DNA of 64,000 bases from JAJDXW01 sp965243335. Its GTDB lineage: Bacteria > Pseudomonadota > Gammaproteobacteria > HK1. The translations under genes and the position numbers were made by a program. Below are positions 25,018 to 33,398 of this stretch, piece after piece. Numbering within the stretch: the first letter of the stretch is position 1; every line of letters begins with the position of its first letter. The stretch spans positions 3,906,001 through 3,970,000 of the forward strand of contig OZ251545.1 in assembly GCA_965243335.1 (NCBI GenBank). Reading direction: 5' to 3'. Under the pieces are notes generated by a model. It searched no databases. It saw only the letters and a list, made by a program, of their open reading frames with translations, and was not told the DNA's origin.

Positions 25018-26730
25018 CTACCGCTCGCGGGAGGCTTCCACCATGGCGTCCACCCGGCTCTGGTCGACCCGCGTGAGCAGCGGCTCGAAGGGGTTGAGCC
25101 GGTGCTCGCCGCCGGCGCCGAGGGGCCGTTCGAGGTCGCTCCAGGCGAGGGGCGGGGCGGCGAGGAAGCGCTCGGCCCTCGCCGCCGTGGCGGGGAGGAC
25201 CGGCTTCAGGAACCCGGCGAGGAGCCGGAAGAGCTCGACCCCGGTAGAGCACACCGCGTGCGCCGCCGCCCGCCCCTCGGGGTCGCGCGCCGCGACCCAC
25301 GGCTTGTGCTCGTCGATGTAGCGGTTGGCGAGGTCCGCGAGGGCCATCACCTCGCGCATCGCGCGCCCGTACTCGCGCGCCTCGTACCAGCCGGCGATGG
25401 GGCCGCGCGCGGCCGCGAACCGGTCGAAGAGGGCGGGGTCGTGGAGCTCTCCGGCCAGGCGCCCGTCCGCGATCCGGTGCAGGAGGCGGGCGCAGCGCGA
25501 GGCGATGTTCACCACCTTGCCCACGAGGTCGGAGTTGACCCGGGCGACGAAGTCCTCCAGGTTCAGGTCCATGTCGTCGATCCCGTCCCCGAGCTTGCAC
25601 GCGAAGTAGTACCGGAGGTACTCGGGGTCGAGGCGGTCGGCGTAGGTGCGGGCCTGGATGAAGGTCCCCCGGCGCTTGGACATCTTCTCGCCGTTCACGG
25701 TGAGGAACCCGTGGCAGAAGACCGCGCTCGGCTTGCGGAACCCCGCGCCGTGGAGCACCGCGGGCCAGAACAGGGTGTGGAAGTAGGCGATGTCCTTGCC
25801 GATGAAGTGGTAGAGCTCCGCGCTGCTCTCCTCCGCCCAGAAATCTTCGAACCGCAGATCGCCGCCCTCCGCCCGCACCCGGCGGCACAGGTTCTCGAAG
25901 CTCGCCATGTAGCCGATGGGCGCGTCCAGCCAGACGTAGAAGTACTTGCCGGGCCGATCCGGGATCTCGAAGCCGAAGTAGGGCGCGTTGCGCGATATGT
26001 CCCAGTCCTGGAGGCCCTCCGCGAGCCACTCGCGGAGCTTGTTGGCGATCTCGGGCTGGACCCGGCGCCGCTCGCCTTCGCCGGGCGGGCGGAAGGTCTC
26101 GCCGACCCAGGCGCGGAGCTCCGCGTCGAAGTCCGCGAGCCGCACGAAGACCTGCTCGGAGTCCCGCAGCTCGGGCCGGCTCCCCGAGACCGAGGAGACG
26201 GGGTTGCGGAGCTCGCCCGGCTCGTAGGTCGCCCCGCAGACCTCGCAGGCGTCCCCGAGCTGGTCCGCGGCGCCGCACCGGGGGCACTCGCCGCGGACGT
26301 AGCGGTCCGGCAGGAACATCCCGCGCTCCGGGTCGTAGAGGCGGGGGATGGTGCGCGCGACCACGTGCCCACCTTCGCACAGGGCGCGGTAGATGCGCTC
26401 GGAGAGCGCGCGGTTCTCCGGCGAATGGGTGGTGTGGTAGTTGTCGAAGGCGATGTGGAACGAGGCGAAGTCCGCCCGGTGCTCGGCCCCGATCCGCTCG
26501 ATGAGCTCTTCCGGGGCGACCCCCTCGCCCTCCGCGCTCAGCATGATCGGGGTGCCGTGGGCGTCGTCCGCGCAGACGAAGCGGCACTCGATGCCGCGCA
26601 TGCGCTGGAACCGCACCCACACGTCGGTCTGGACGTACTCGACCAGGTGGCCGAGGTGGATGGGGCCGTTGGCGTAGGGAAGCGCGCTCGTGACGAGGAT
26701 GCGGCGCCGGCCCGGCTCTGCTTCGTTCAT
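25018..26730 (-). CDS. metG: Methionyl-tRNA synthetase
   Basis: 570 aa. Class I synthetase. The HIGH signature is in YANGPIHLGHLVEYVQTD and KMSKR (for KMSKS) in EKMSKRRGTFIQA. The connective peptide keeps a four-Cys zinc knuckle (CPRCGAADQLGDACEVCG). The C-terminal EMAP/tRNA-binding domain that extends many MetG proteins to about 670 residues is absent, so this is the shorter form. Confidence 0.95.
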   Translation of the reverse strand: MNEAEPGRRRILVTSALPYANGPIHLGHLVEYVQTDVWVRFQRMRGIECRFVCADDAHGTPIMLSAEGEGVAPEELIERIGAEHRADFASFHIAFDNYHTTHSPENRALSERIYRALCEGGHVVARTIPRLYDPERGMFLPDRYVRGECPRCGAADQLGDACEVCGATYEPGELRNPVSSVSGSRPELRDSEQVFVRLADFDAELRAWVGETFRPPGEGERRRVQPEIANKLREWLAEGLQDWDISRNAPYFGFEIPDRPGKYFYVWLDAPIGYMASFENLCRRVRAEGGDLRFEDFWAEESSAELYHFIGKDIAYFHTLFWPAVLHGAGFRKPSAVFCHGFLTVNGEKMSKRRGTFIQARTYADRLDPEYLRYYFACKLGDGIDDMDLNLEDFVARVNSDLVGKVVNIASRCARLLHRIADGRLAGELHDPALFDRFAAARGPIAGWYEAREYGRAMREVMALADLANRYIDEHKPWVAARDPEGRAAAHAVCSTGVELFRLLAGFLKPVLPATAARAERFLAAPPLAWSDLERPLGAGGEHRLNPFEPLLTRVDQSRVDAMVEASRER

Positions 26731-26739
26731 GCGGCCGGC

Positions 26740-26745
26740 AGTCTA
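26740..26745 (-). promoter_or_regulatory. Putative -10 box of metG
   Basis: TAGACT on the minus strand, preceded by TG (TGTAGACT, extended -10 style), 9 bases before the ATG at 26730. This implies a very short or absent leader. Confidence 0.4.
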
Positions 26746-26782
26746 CATCGTCCCGGGGCAGATCGGGGCGCGGCCCCGGGGT

Positions 26783-27007
26783 TCGGCGTCCTGGGAACGC
26801 GGGCGTCCCGCCCGCATTTTCGTTCACGGGTGCTTTTCCCCCGGACCTTCGGTCCGCTGCGGGCGGGACGCCCGCGTTCCCAGGACACATGGATTCCCGC
26901 TTTCGCGGGAATGACGAAGGTGGGTGAGACGCCCGCGTTCCCAAGACGCGCCGTTCCCAGGATCGTCCGCGAGAGGCGCGCCTGGTGAAAACCCCACCGC
27001 GCACATG
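26783..27007. repeat. Dispersed GC-rich palindromic repeat cluster
   Basis: This cluster fills the divergent metG-apbC interval. It holds TGGGAACGCGGGCG and its inverse around a GGACCTTCGGTCC hairpin, the ATTCCCGC/GCGGGAAT hairpin at 26890, and the border CCCCACCGCGCAC ending near 27004. Only the right terminal arm of the 14641 element is present here. Confidence 0.7.
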
Positions 27008-27042
27008 CCCCGGGATACGCCCGAGGCGCGGCGCCCGCAGTG

Positions 27043-27048
27043 TAGAAT
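27043..27048 (+). promoter_or_regulatory. Putative extended -10 box of apbC
   Basis: TGTAGAAT (TAGAAT at 27043-27048) lies 9 bases before the ATG, mirroring the metG promoter on the other strand. Confidence 0.4.
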
Positions 27049-27057
27049 CCGGGGGCC

Positions 27058-28143
27058 ATGCAGACCACCGTCCAGGACGTCGAACGGGCCCTCACCGGGT
27101 GGGTGGACCCGTACCTCGGGGCGCCGCTCGGGAAGGCGGTGAAGTCGGTCGCCTTCGAGGGAGGCCGCGCCAGCGCCCACGTCGTCCTCGGCTTCCCCGC
27201 GGCCGGATACGCGGCGGAGCTCGAGTCCGCCCTCGCCGGGGTGCTGCTCGCGATGCCGGGGGTCGAAGCCGCCTCGTTCGAGGTCGAATGGCGGATCGCG
27301 GCCCACGCGGTCCAGAAGAACGTGCCGCTCCTCGACGGGATCAAGAACGTCATCGCCATCGCCTCCGGCAAGGGCGGGGTCGGAAAGTCCACCGTCGCGG
27401 TCAACCTCGCCCTCGCCCTCGCGGCCGAGGGGGCCGAGGTCGGGATACTCGACGCGGACATCTACGGCCCGAGCCAGCCCCGGATGCTCGGGGTCTCCGA
27501 CCGGCCCGAGTCCCCCGACCAGCGCTCCATCGATCCCATGACCGGGCACGGCGTCCAGTCCATGTCCATCGGCTACCTCATCGAGGAGGACACCCCGATG
27601 ATCTGGCGCGGGCCGATGGTCACCCAGGCCCTGGAGCAGCTCCTCCGGGACACCAACTGGCGGGCGGTCGACTATCTCGTCATCGACCTCCCGCCCGGCA
27701 CCGGCGACATCCAGCTCACCCTGTCCCAGCGGGTCCCGGTGAGCGGCGCGGTCATCGTCACCACCCCCCAGGACGTGGCCCTCGCCGACGCGCGCAAGGG
27801 CCTGCGGATGTTCGAGCGGGTCGAGGTCCCGGTGCTCGGCGTCATCGAGAACATGAGCGTGTTCGTGTGCCCCGGTTGCGGCCGGGAGGAGCCGATCTTC
27901 GGGGCCGGCGGGGGCGAGCGGATGGTCGAGGACCACGGGGTCGCCCTCCTCGGCCAGCTCCCCCTCGCCCGCGAGATCCGGGCCGACGCGGACGAGGGCC
28001 GGCCCACCGTCGCCAAGGACCCCGAGGGCGCGATCGCCCGGCGCTTCCGGGACACGGCCCGCCGGGTCGCGGCGAGGCTCTCGCGCAACCCCCGCAACTG
28101 GTCCCAGGCGTTCGGCGAGATCCAGGTCGGCGGCGGAGGCTAG
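27058..28143 (+). CDS. apbC: Iron-sulfur cluster carrier ATPase (Mrp/ApbC)
   Basis: 361 aa. An N-terminal MIP18/DUF59 domain (about residues 1-85) is followed by a P-loop ATPase. IASGKGGVGKSTVAVNLALA is the deviant Walker A, DADIYGPSQPRMLG switch I, and IDLPPGTGDIQLTL switch II. VCPGCGREEPIFG carries the CxxC that binds the cluster between subunits. Loads Fe-S clusters onto apoproteins. The start fits the family and the adjacent -10 box. Confidence 0.94.
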   Translation: MQTTVQDVERALTGWVDPYLGAPLGKAVKSVAFEGGRASAHVVLGFPAAGYAAELESALAGVLLAMPGVEAASFEVEWRIAAHAVQKNVPLLDGIKNVIAIASGKGGVGKSTVAVNLALALAAEGAEVGILDADIYGPSQPRMLGVSDRPESPDQRSIDPMTGHGVQSMSIGYLIEEDTPMIWRGPMVTQALEQLLRDTNWRAVDYLVIDLPPGTGDIQLTLSQRVPVSGAVIVTTPQDVALADARKGLRMFERVEVPVLGVIENMSVFVCPGCGREEPIFGAGGGERMVEDHGVALLGQLPLAREIRADADEGRPTVAKDPEGAIARRFRDTARRVAARLSRNPRNWSQAFGEIQVGGGG

Positions 28144-28162
28144 CCCCGGACGCCCCGTTGCC

Positions 28163-28318
28163 GTGCGCGAGCTCCCGACCACGGTCCTCGACGACCCGGC
28201 GGCCCGGCGCCTCCTGCCGAGGCGGCGGATCACCCTCCCCGACGAGCGCCCGATCCCGCCCCGGCGCGCGGACCCCCGGAAGTACGCCGGGACCTGCCGG
28301 CCGCGGCTGCCGGCCTGA
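28163..28318 (+). CDS. Small basic protein between apbC and dcd
   Basis: 51 aa from GTG 28163, reading MRELPTTVLDDPAARRLLPR and then a Pro/Arg-rich tail ending RPRLPA. It lies 19 bases after the apbC stop and 18 before dcd, in the same orientation, so it is probably part of the operon. No family recognised. Confidence 0.4.
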   Translation: MRELPTTVLDDPAARRLLPRRRITLPDERPIPPRRADPRKYAGTCRPRLPA

Positions 28319-28336
28319 GCGCCGCCGAGGGACGAG

Positions 28337-28903
28337 ATGGCCGTCATGCCCGACCACTGGATCCGCCGGATGGCGCGCGAGCGAGGGCTCATCGACCCCT
28401 TCGAGCCCGGCCAGGTCCGCGAGGCGGGCGGGCGTCCCGTGATCTCCTGGGGCACGTCGAGCTACGGCTACGACATGCGCTGCGCCCCCGAGTTCAAGGT
28501 GTTCACCAACATCAACTCCGCGGTGGTGGACCCGAAGGCGTTCAGCGCGTCGAGCTTCGTCGACGTCGAGGCCGGGGAGTGCATCATCCCGCCGAACTCG
28601 TTCGCGCTCGCCCGCACCGTGGAGTACTTCCGGATCCCGCGCGACGTGCTCACCATCTGCCTCGGGAAGTCGACCTACGCGAGGTGCGGGATCATCGTGA
28701 ACGTGACCCCCCTCGAGCCCGAGTGGGAAGGCCACGTGACCCTCGAGTTCTCCAACACGACCCCCCTCCCCGCGCGGGTGTACGCCAACGAGGGGGTGGC
28801 CCAGGTGGTGTTCCTCCGGGCCGACGAGGTCTGCGAGACCTCGTACCGGGACCGGGGCGGCAAGTACCAGGGGCAGCGCGGGGTGACCCTGCCGCGGGCC
28901 TGA
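28337..28903 (+). CDS. dcd: dCTP deaminase
   Basis: 188 aa. Converts dCTP to dUTP for dTMP synthesis. SWGTSSYGYDMRCAPEFKVF, GKSTYARCGIIVNVTPLEPE (catalytic Glu and Ser/Arg loop), EFSNTTPLPARVYANEGVAQ and the C-terminal SYRDRGGKYQGQRGVTLPR lid are all in place. It follows apbC, a common gammaproteobacterial order. Confidence 0.95.
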   Translation: MAVMPDHWIRRMARERGLIDPFEPGQVREAGGRPVISWGTSSYGYDMRCAPEFKVFTNINSAVVDPKAFSASSFVDVEAGECIIPPNSFALARTVEYFRIPRDVLTICLGKSTYARCGIIVNVTPLEPEWEGHVTLEFSNTTPLPARVYANEGVAQVVFLRADEVCETSYRDRGGKYQGQRGVTLPRA

Positions 28904-28998
28904 GCGGGCGCCCGCGCCGGCTCTTCCCGCCCCGCCCCGCCCCGCCGCCGGTCCCTGCCCCGCCCTGCCCGCCGCCGCGCGTTCCGAGGCCGCCCCCG

Positions 28999-29439
28999 AT
29001 GCCCGCCGAGCCCGCAGAGGACGCCGCGCCCCTCGCGCCCGCCGGCCTCGCGCGGCGCTTCGCGGCCATGTTCTACGACTCGCTGCTGATGGCGGCCGTC
29101 CTCTACGCGGCCGCGATCCCGGCGGTGTGGCTCCACGGGGGCGCGGCGCCGCCCGGCGACCCCTGGCTCCGGGCGTGGCTCGGGTTCGTGGCCTGGCTCT
29201 ACCTCGCCCTGAGCTGGACCCGCGGGGGGCAGACCCTCGGGATGCGGGCCTGGCGGTGCCGGCTCGTCACCGTCGGAGGCGGGCCGGTTGGCTGGGGGCG
29301 GACGGTGGCCCGCTTCGCGGCCGCGATCGTCTCCTGGGCCGCGCTCGGCCTCGGCTTCTGGTGGGCGCTCGCCGACCCGGAGCGCCGCACCTGGCACGAC
29401 CGGTGGTCGGGGACCCGGATCATCGTCCTCCCGCCCTGA
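28999..29439 (+). CDS. RDD-family membrane protein
   Basis: 146 aa. APAGLARRFAAMFYDSLLMA holds the Arg and first Asp of the RDD domain, WTRGGQTLGMRAWRCRLV the central motif, and RRTWHDRWSGTRII the second Asp pair. Three to four membrane helices. Function unknown in general; some members transport ions. The ATG at 28999 is the only start close to the domain. Confidence 0.85.
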   Translation: MPAEPAEDAAPLAPAGLARRFAAMFYDSLLMAAVLYAAAIPAVWLHGGAAPPGDPWLRAWLGFVAWLYLALSWTRGGQTLGMRAWRCRLVTVGGGPVGWGRTVARFAAAIVSWAALGLGFWWALADPERRTWHDRWSGTRIIVLPP

Positions 29440-29510
29440 CGCAGGGGCTCCACCCCACGCGAACCCCTCGCCGGGCGCCGCGACCGGACGGCGGCGGCGA
29501 CCGGACCGCG

Positions 29511-29725
29511 GCGTCCGCCGGGCCGCTGAGCCCGTGCGCCTCGAAGTCGGCGAGGCGCCGGGCGATCCGCTCCGCGGCGGCGCGGCTCTCCGAGCTGTTG
29601 ACGCCGGAGCTCCGGCGCACGAACTACGCCCTCGGCCTGCGGCAGGCCGCGACCCACCGCCTGCGCCAGGCCGCGAGCGTGCTGGCGAACTTCGCCAAGG
29701 CGTTCAGGGTAGGGGCGGGCGGGAT
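29511..29725. pseudogene. Mosaic remnant: dehydrogenase fragment joined to ATPase fragment
   Basis: Positions 29511-29590 match 37328-37410 (3-hydroxyacyl-CoA dehydrogenase, coding on the minus strand). From 29591 to about 29725 the sequence matches 35433-35560 within the P-loop ATPase gene (plus strand: LLTPELRRT, LRQAATHRLR, SVLANFAKAFRVG). Neither piece has a start or an end. The flanks 29440-29510 and 29726-29770 show nothing recognisable. Confidence 0.75.
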
Positions 29726-29770
29726 CGGCGATGGAAGGCAGGAGGTGTCTTGCCGCGCCGAAACGGTAAC

Positions 29771-30430
29771 TCAGGGCTGCGGGATATGGAAGACGGTGCG
29801 AAACCAGGTCACGAAAGCCCGGGCCGCGGGGCTGTCGCTGCGGAAATACCGCGCCCGCATGGCAGTGCCATACGGCAGGCCGGGCTCCTGCTGCCACGCG
29901 AGCCAAGTGTGCAATACGGCCTTCCCGGCGTCATTTTCGGAAAAGCGGGCTCCCAACTCCCTGGCGTGATCGACGGATTCCTCGGCGTATGGCAACAGCG
30001 GGTCTTCTTCATCGACGAGATCACGGAGAAAGTCCTCCAAAGCGCCGTCCCGCCGATTGTCCGGGATGATCCACACGCCCACGCGCGCCCGGAACGCCTT
30101 CGCTTCTCCGATGAACCCACCACGAGGAATTGCGGCGGGAGCTTCCACACCGACGTTGCGAAGGCGCGACGAGATCGCTTTCCAGCAATCCCGGAGCGAA
30201 GAGTTCGCGTCCAGCACGAAGCCGACCGATCGGTCGGTGCTCACGCGAATGGCCGTCTCGACGCCTGCGAGGAGTTCGGGCTTGCCGCCAATCTCCCTGA
30301 TCCGTGGATATTCGCTTGGCCAGGGATCGTGGTCGTAATCCACGCCGTGCTTGATGAGCAGGTGACGGATGGCGTGGCTGTCATCCGTACCTTCGACGTG
30401 GAGGCGGGGACGGGAGCCCGGTTTCGACAC
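29771..30430 (-). CDS. TOPRIM-like DUF3226 protein, partner of the AAA ATPase
   Basis: 219 aa from GTG 30430, directly at the ATPase stop. RLHVEGTDDSHAIRHLLIKH is the TOPRIM motif-1 Glu, VGFVLDANSSLRDCWKAI gives the acidic strand, and VGVWIIPDNRRDGALEDFLR is the DUF3226 signature. TOPRIM folds of this group are proposed nucleases. In PARIS and OLD-like systems an equivalent domain is the effector released by an ABC-type ATPase. Gene order (ATPase then TOPRIM) and overlap suggest one functional pair. Confidence 0.8.
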   Translation of the reverse strand: MSKPGSRPRLHVEGTDDSHAIRHLLIKHGVDYDHDPWPSEYPRIREIGGKPELLAGVETAIRVSTDRSVGFVLDANSSLRDCWKAISSRLRNVGVEAPAAIPRGGFIGEAKAFRARVGVWIIPDNRRDGALEDFLRDLVDEEDPLLPYAEESVDHARELGARFSENDAGKAVLHTWLAWQQEPGLPYGTAMRARYFRSDSPAARAFVTWFRTVFHIPQP

Positions 30431-31569
30431 TATCGGACCTCGATTCCCTGCCGCACCGCGATCTGTATCTCCGACGCATCCAGGTTCACGGCTGCCGGAA
30501 GCGAGCGCTCTATCTTCTGCACCGACACCTCCGGTGCGAGCTCGGGGGCGGACACGAGGAGGGCGTCGAGCCCCTGGATGCAGTCGTAGCTGTGGGTGGT
30601 CGCAACGACCTGGATGTTCGACCTGAGCGCGGTGGTGACGACGAGCTTCCACATCTCTTCCATAACCGAAAAATGCAGCCCGGTATCGATTTCGTCGATC
30701 AGCAGAAATCCATTCCCGGTTCTCACCAGGGAAAGCGACAGGGCGAGCAGCCGGCGCATCCCGTCCCCCAGGCTGCCCAACGGAACACGGCGGCCGTTCT
30801 TGCCAAAACCTGCCAGTATCCCTCCCGAAGCCCTCCAATAGGCTCTGCCTGTCAGGAAGTGTATCGAGTCGAGGTCTCTCTCGATGAGCTTCATCGCGGC
30901 GATGACCTCGGGCTCGCGGCCCTCCGAGAGCACCTTGTCCCAGATGATTCCCATCGAAGCGGGATCAAGTGAATCCTGCGTGAGGAATGCCGCGGGCGGA
31001 GCGCCAGAAGCAATGGAGGAGCGGGATCTCCGGAACCGAACGTACTTCGAAGGCAACAACAGTCCGCCGTCAGTGACGGGAAGGATGGGAAGCCGATCCG
31101 GTACGTCACCGGAAATCCGAAGCGCCAATGCTGGTCCAGGAACCGATTCGTCATCGAAGAGTGGAGCCTGCGGCATAATCCCCGTGCCGCGATCGTCCAT
31201 TTCGTTCTCGACGTCCGGTAACGAAAGAACCTCGACCAACAGCGTTCCGAAATCTTCCTGAGAGGAAATCCGGAGAGAAGCTCCTGGACCGATACGCCGC
31301 CCGAAGAAGAGATGCGAAACGTCCGGAAGGAGATCGGGAAGGTTGGAGCCGGGTGGTTCCGCAATCTCCTGATGATCGATCTCGCCCCGCCGGCGGGCCG
31401 ATCGGGCAAGCACGTACGGGTCGCCTCTGGAAACCAGGAAGTCCATGGCCTCGAGAATCGAGGTCTTGCCGCAGTTGTTCTTGCCGACCAGCAGATTGAC
31501 CCGCTTCAGATCCGACAGTCTGAACGACTCGAATCCCCGGTAGCCTTGCAGCTCCAAAGTCCTCAGCAT
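30430..31569 (-). CDS. RecF/OLD-like AAA (ABC-type) ATPase
   Basis: 379 aa from the ATG at 31569. MLRTLELQGYRGFESFRLSD and VNLLVGKNNCGKTSILEAMD form the N-lobe with Walker A. GSLGDGMRRLLALSLSL is the ABC signature, GFLLIDEIDTGLHFSVMEEM Walker B, and VVATTHSYDCIQGL the switch His. It belongs to the AAA_15/AAA_21 group, as do AriA of PARIS, OLD and RloA. It forms an operon with the downstream TOPRIM gene. Its GC content is visibly lower than its neighbours, consistent with acquisition. Confidence 0.85.
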   Translation of the reverse strand: MLRTLELQGYRGFESFRLSDLKRVNLLVGKNNCGKTSILEAMDFLVSRGDPYVLARSARRRGEIDHQEIAEPPGSNLPDLLPDVSHLFFGRRIGPGASLRISSQEDFGTLLVEVLSLPDVENEMDDRGTGIMPQAPLFDDESVPGPALALRISGDVPDRLPILPVTDGGLLLPSKYVRFRRSRSSIASGAPPAAFLTQDSLDPASMGIIWDKVLSEGREPEVIAAMKLIERDLDSIHFLTGRAYWRASGGILAGFGKNGRRVPLGSLGDGMRRLLALSLSLVRTGNGFLLIDEIDTGLHFSVMEEMWKLVVTTALRSNIQVVATTHSYDCIQGLDALLVSAPELAPEVSVQKIERSLPAAVNLDASEIQIAVRQGIEVR

Positions 31570-31988
31570 CTCGCTCCCGCCCCGGCGAGTGGGAGCCGGC
31601 CGGGCCGTCCTCCCCCTTCCGACGCGCGGGGAGCAGCGACCGGTTGACGAGTACCCGAATGGACGGTACGGACGGCAGTGGGCCGCGCAAGACTCACGGT
31701 TCGCTCTCCGTTCTGCAAGAGTGCCGCCTCCCCGAGACTGGACCGGTTCCAAGTCTACCTTGCTTCGGGAGACGATAGAAACGCCGGCGGGCAAAGGATC
31801 CGGTGGGGGCAAGGGTCAGGCGCGGGCGAGGGCCTGGTCGAGGTCGGCGATGGCCCCGGTCGCGAGCTCCCAGAAGGTCTCGTGCTGCTCGTCCGGGCGC
31901 TTGAGCCGGCGAAGGCGGGGCGCGCCGGCGCGGTGGCCGGGGGCCGGGGGCCAGGTCGAATACGTCCCCGGAGCGGCTCTCGGCTCGG
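31570..31988. other. Intergenic region upstream of the ATPase and downstream of the aminotransferase
   Basis: About 420 bases. Positions 31816-31915 on the minus strand read LRRLKRPDEQHETFWELATG followed by AIADLDQALARA and a stop. This resembles the C-terminus of a PLP-dependent enzyme but has no supported upstream part. Nothing else is recognisable. Confidence 0.4.
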
Positions 31989-33188
31989 CTACGGCATGGT
32001 AGCCGGCTCGGCGGCGAGGTGGTCCATCGCCGCGTCGACCCCGCCCCGCTGGAACGGCGCGCCCGCGAGGGAGAGCCCCATCTCCACCGCCGCGAGGGTT
32101 CCGAGGATGGTCACGTCGTTGAGGTCGCCCAGATGCCCGATGCGGAACACCCGGTCGTCGAGCTTCCCGAGCCCGTTGCCGAGGGAGACGTCGAAGCGCT
32201 CCAGGATGAGGGCGCGGAGGGCGTCGGCGCTCCACCCCTCCGGCATCCGCACCGCGGTCAGCGAGGCGCTCCGATGCGCGGGCGGGCGGCAGTTGAATTC
32301 GAGGCCCCACGCCTGCACCGCCCGCCGGGCCGCGCCGGCGAGGCGCCGGTGGCGGTCGAAGACGCGCTCGAGCCCCTCCTCCTCCAGCATGGCGATGGCT
32401 TCCCGCAGGCCGAACAGGAGGTTGGTCGCCGGGGTGAACGGGAAGTAGCCGGCGGCGTTGGGGTCGTCCATCGCCCGCCAGTCCCAGTAGCTCCGCGCGA
32501 GCTTCGCATCGGCCCCCGCGCGCCACGCCTTCTCGCTCACCGCGTTGAAGCCGAGGCCGGGCGGCAGCATGAGCCCCTTCTGCGAGCCCGCCACGGTCAC
32601 GTCCACCCCCCAGCCGTCGTGCTCGCAGGGCATGGAGGCGAGGGAGGAGACGGTGTCCACGAGGAGGAGCGCGGGATGGCCGCTTGAATCGAGGGCGCGC
32701 CGCACGGCGGCCACGTCGCTCGCCGCGCCGGTCGAGGTCTCGTTGTGGAGCACCGCGACGGCCCGGATCGCCCTCCCGGCGCCGGCGCCGGCGCCGGCGT
32801 CCCGCGCGAGCGCGGCCTCGACCGCCTCCGGGTCGACGCCGGAGCGCCAGTCGCCCTCGACCGTCTCCACCTCGAGCCCGAGCCGCCTCGCCACCCCCGC
32901 CCACAGGCGGGCGAAGTGGCCGGTCTCGTACACGAGCACCCGGTCGCCCGGCGACAGGGTGTTGACGAGGGCCGCCTCCCACGCCCCGGTCCCGGAGGCG
33001 GGAAAGACGTAGACCCGCCCGGCGGTCCCGAAGATGCGGCGCATCCCGTCGAGGCACGCGCGCCCGAGGGCCGCGAACTCCGGCCCCCGGTGGTCGATGG
33101 TAGGGCGGGCGATGGCCTCGAGCACCCGGCCGGGCACGTTGGTGGGCCCGGGGATCTGCAGGAAGTGGCGTCCAGGGCGGTTCCGCAC
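31989..33188 (-). CDS. Class V aminotransferase (serine-glyoxylate/alanine-glyoxylate type)
   Basis: 399 aa from GTG 33188, chosen because GAGGAGAGCCC precedes it; an ATG at 33224 would add 12 residues. HFLQIPGPTNVPGRVLEAIA and TIDHRGPEF are the N-terminal signatures, LLVDTVSSLASMPCEHDGWG holds the cofactor Asp, and VTVAGSQKGLMLPPGLGF holds the PLP lysine. Likely transaminates glyoxylate with Ser or Ala. The last codons (AAEPATMP) and following bases are duplicated at 36861. Confidence 0.88.
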   Translation of the reverse strand: MRNRPGRHFLQIPGPTNVPGRVLEAIARPTIDHRGPEFAALGRACLDGMRRIFGTAGRVYVFPASGTGAWEAALVNTLSPGDRVLVYETGHFARLWAGVARRLGLEVETVEGDWRSGVDPEAVEAALARDAGAGAGAGRAIRAVAVLHNETSTGAASDVAAVRRALDSSGHPALLLVDTVSSLASMPCEHDGWGVDVTVAGSQKGLMLPPGLGFNAVSEKAWRAGADAKLARSYWDWRAMDDPNAAGYFPFTPATNLLFGLREAIAMLEEEGLERVFDRHRRLAGAARRAVQAWGLEFNCRPPAHRSASLTAVRMPEGWSADALRALILERFDVSLGNGLGKLDDRVFRIGHLGDLNDVTILGTLAAVEMGLSLAGAPFQRGGVDAAMDHLAAEPATMP

Positions 33189-33398
33189 GGGCTCTCCTCG
33201 CGAGGCTGCGAACGTCAAGCGCATGATAGCCCGCGCATCCCGCCGCCCCGGCGCCGCGAAGGCCCCATCCGTTCGCGGGGACGGGCCGTACCGTTTCGAG
33301 GCGCCCGGGGCCGTTTCGACTGCACGAATGCCGGGCAGGCTGCCTGCGCCGCGCTCCGCGGCCCGGAGGAGGCGCCCCCGTTTCCGCCCGTCAGTCCG

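Noticed and set aside
30430..31812. Extended N-terminus of the AAA ATPase up to 31812
   Set aside because: The ATPase domain begins at MLRTLELQGYRGF (31569); the added 80 residues are not conserved-looking and cross the intergenic region.
31816..31915. Possible C-terminus of a PLP enzyme on the minus strand
   Set aside because: About 30 residues look protein-like, but no upstream domain in any frame supports a gene; noted only in the intergenic entry.
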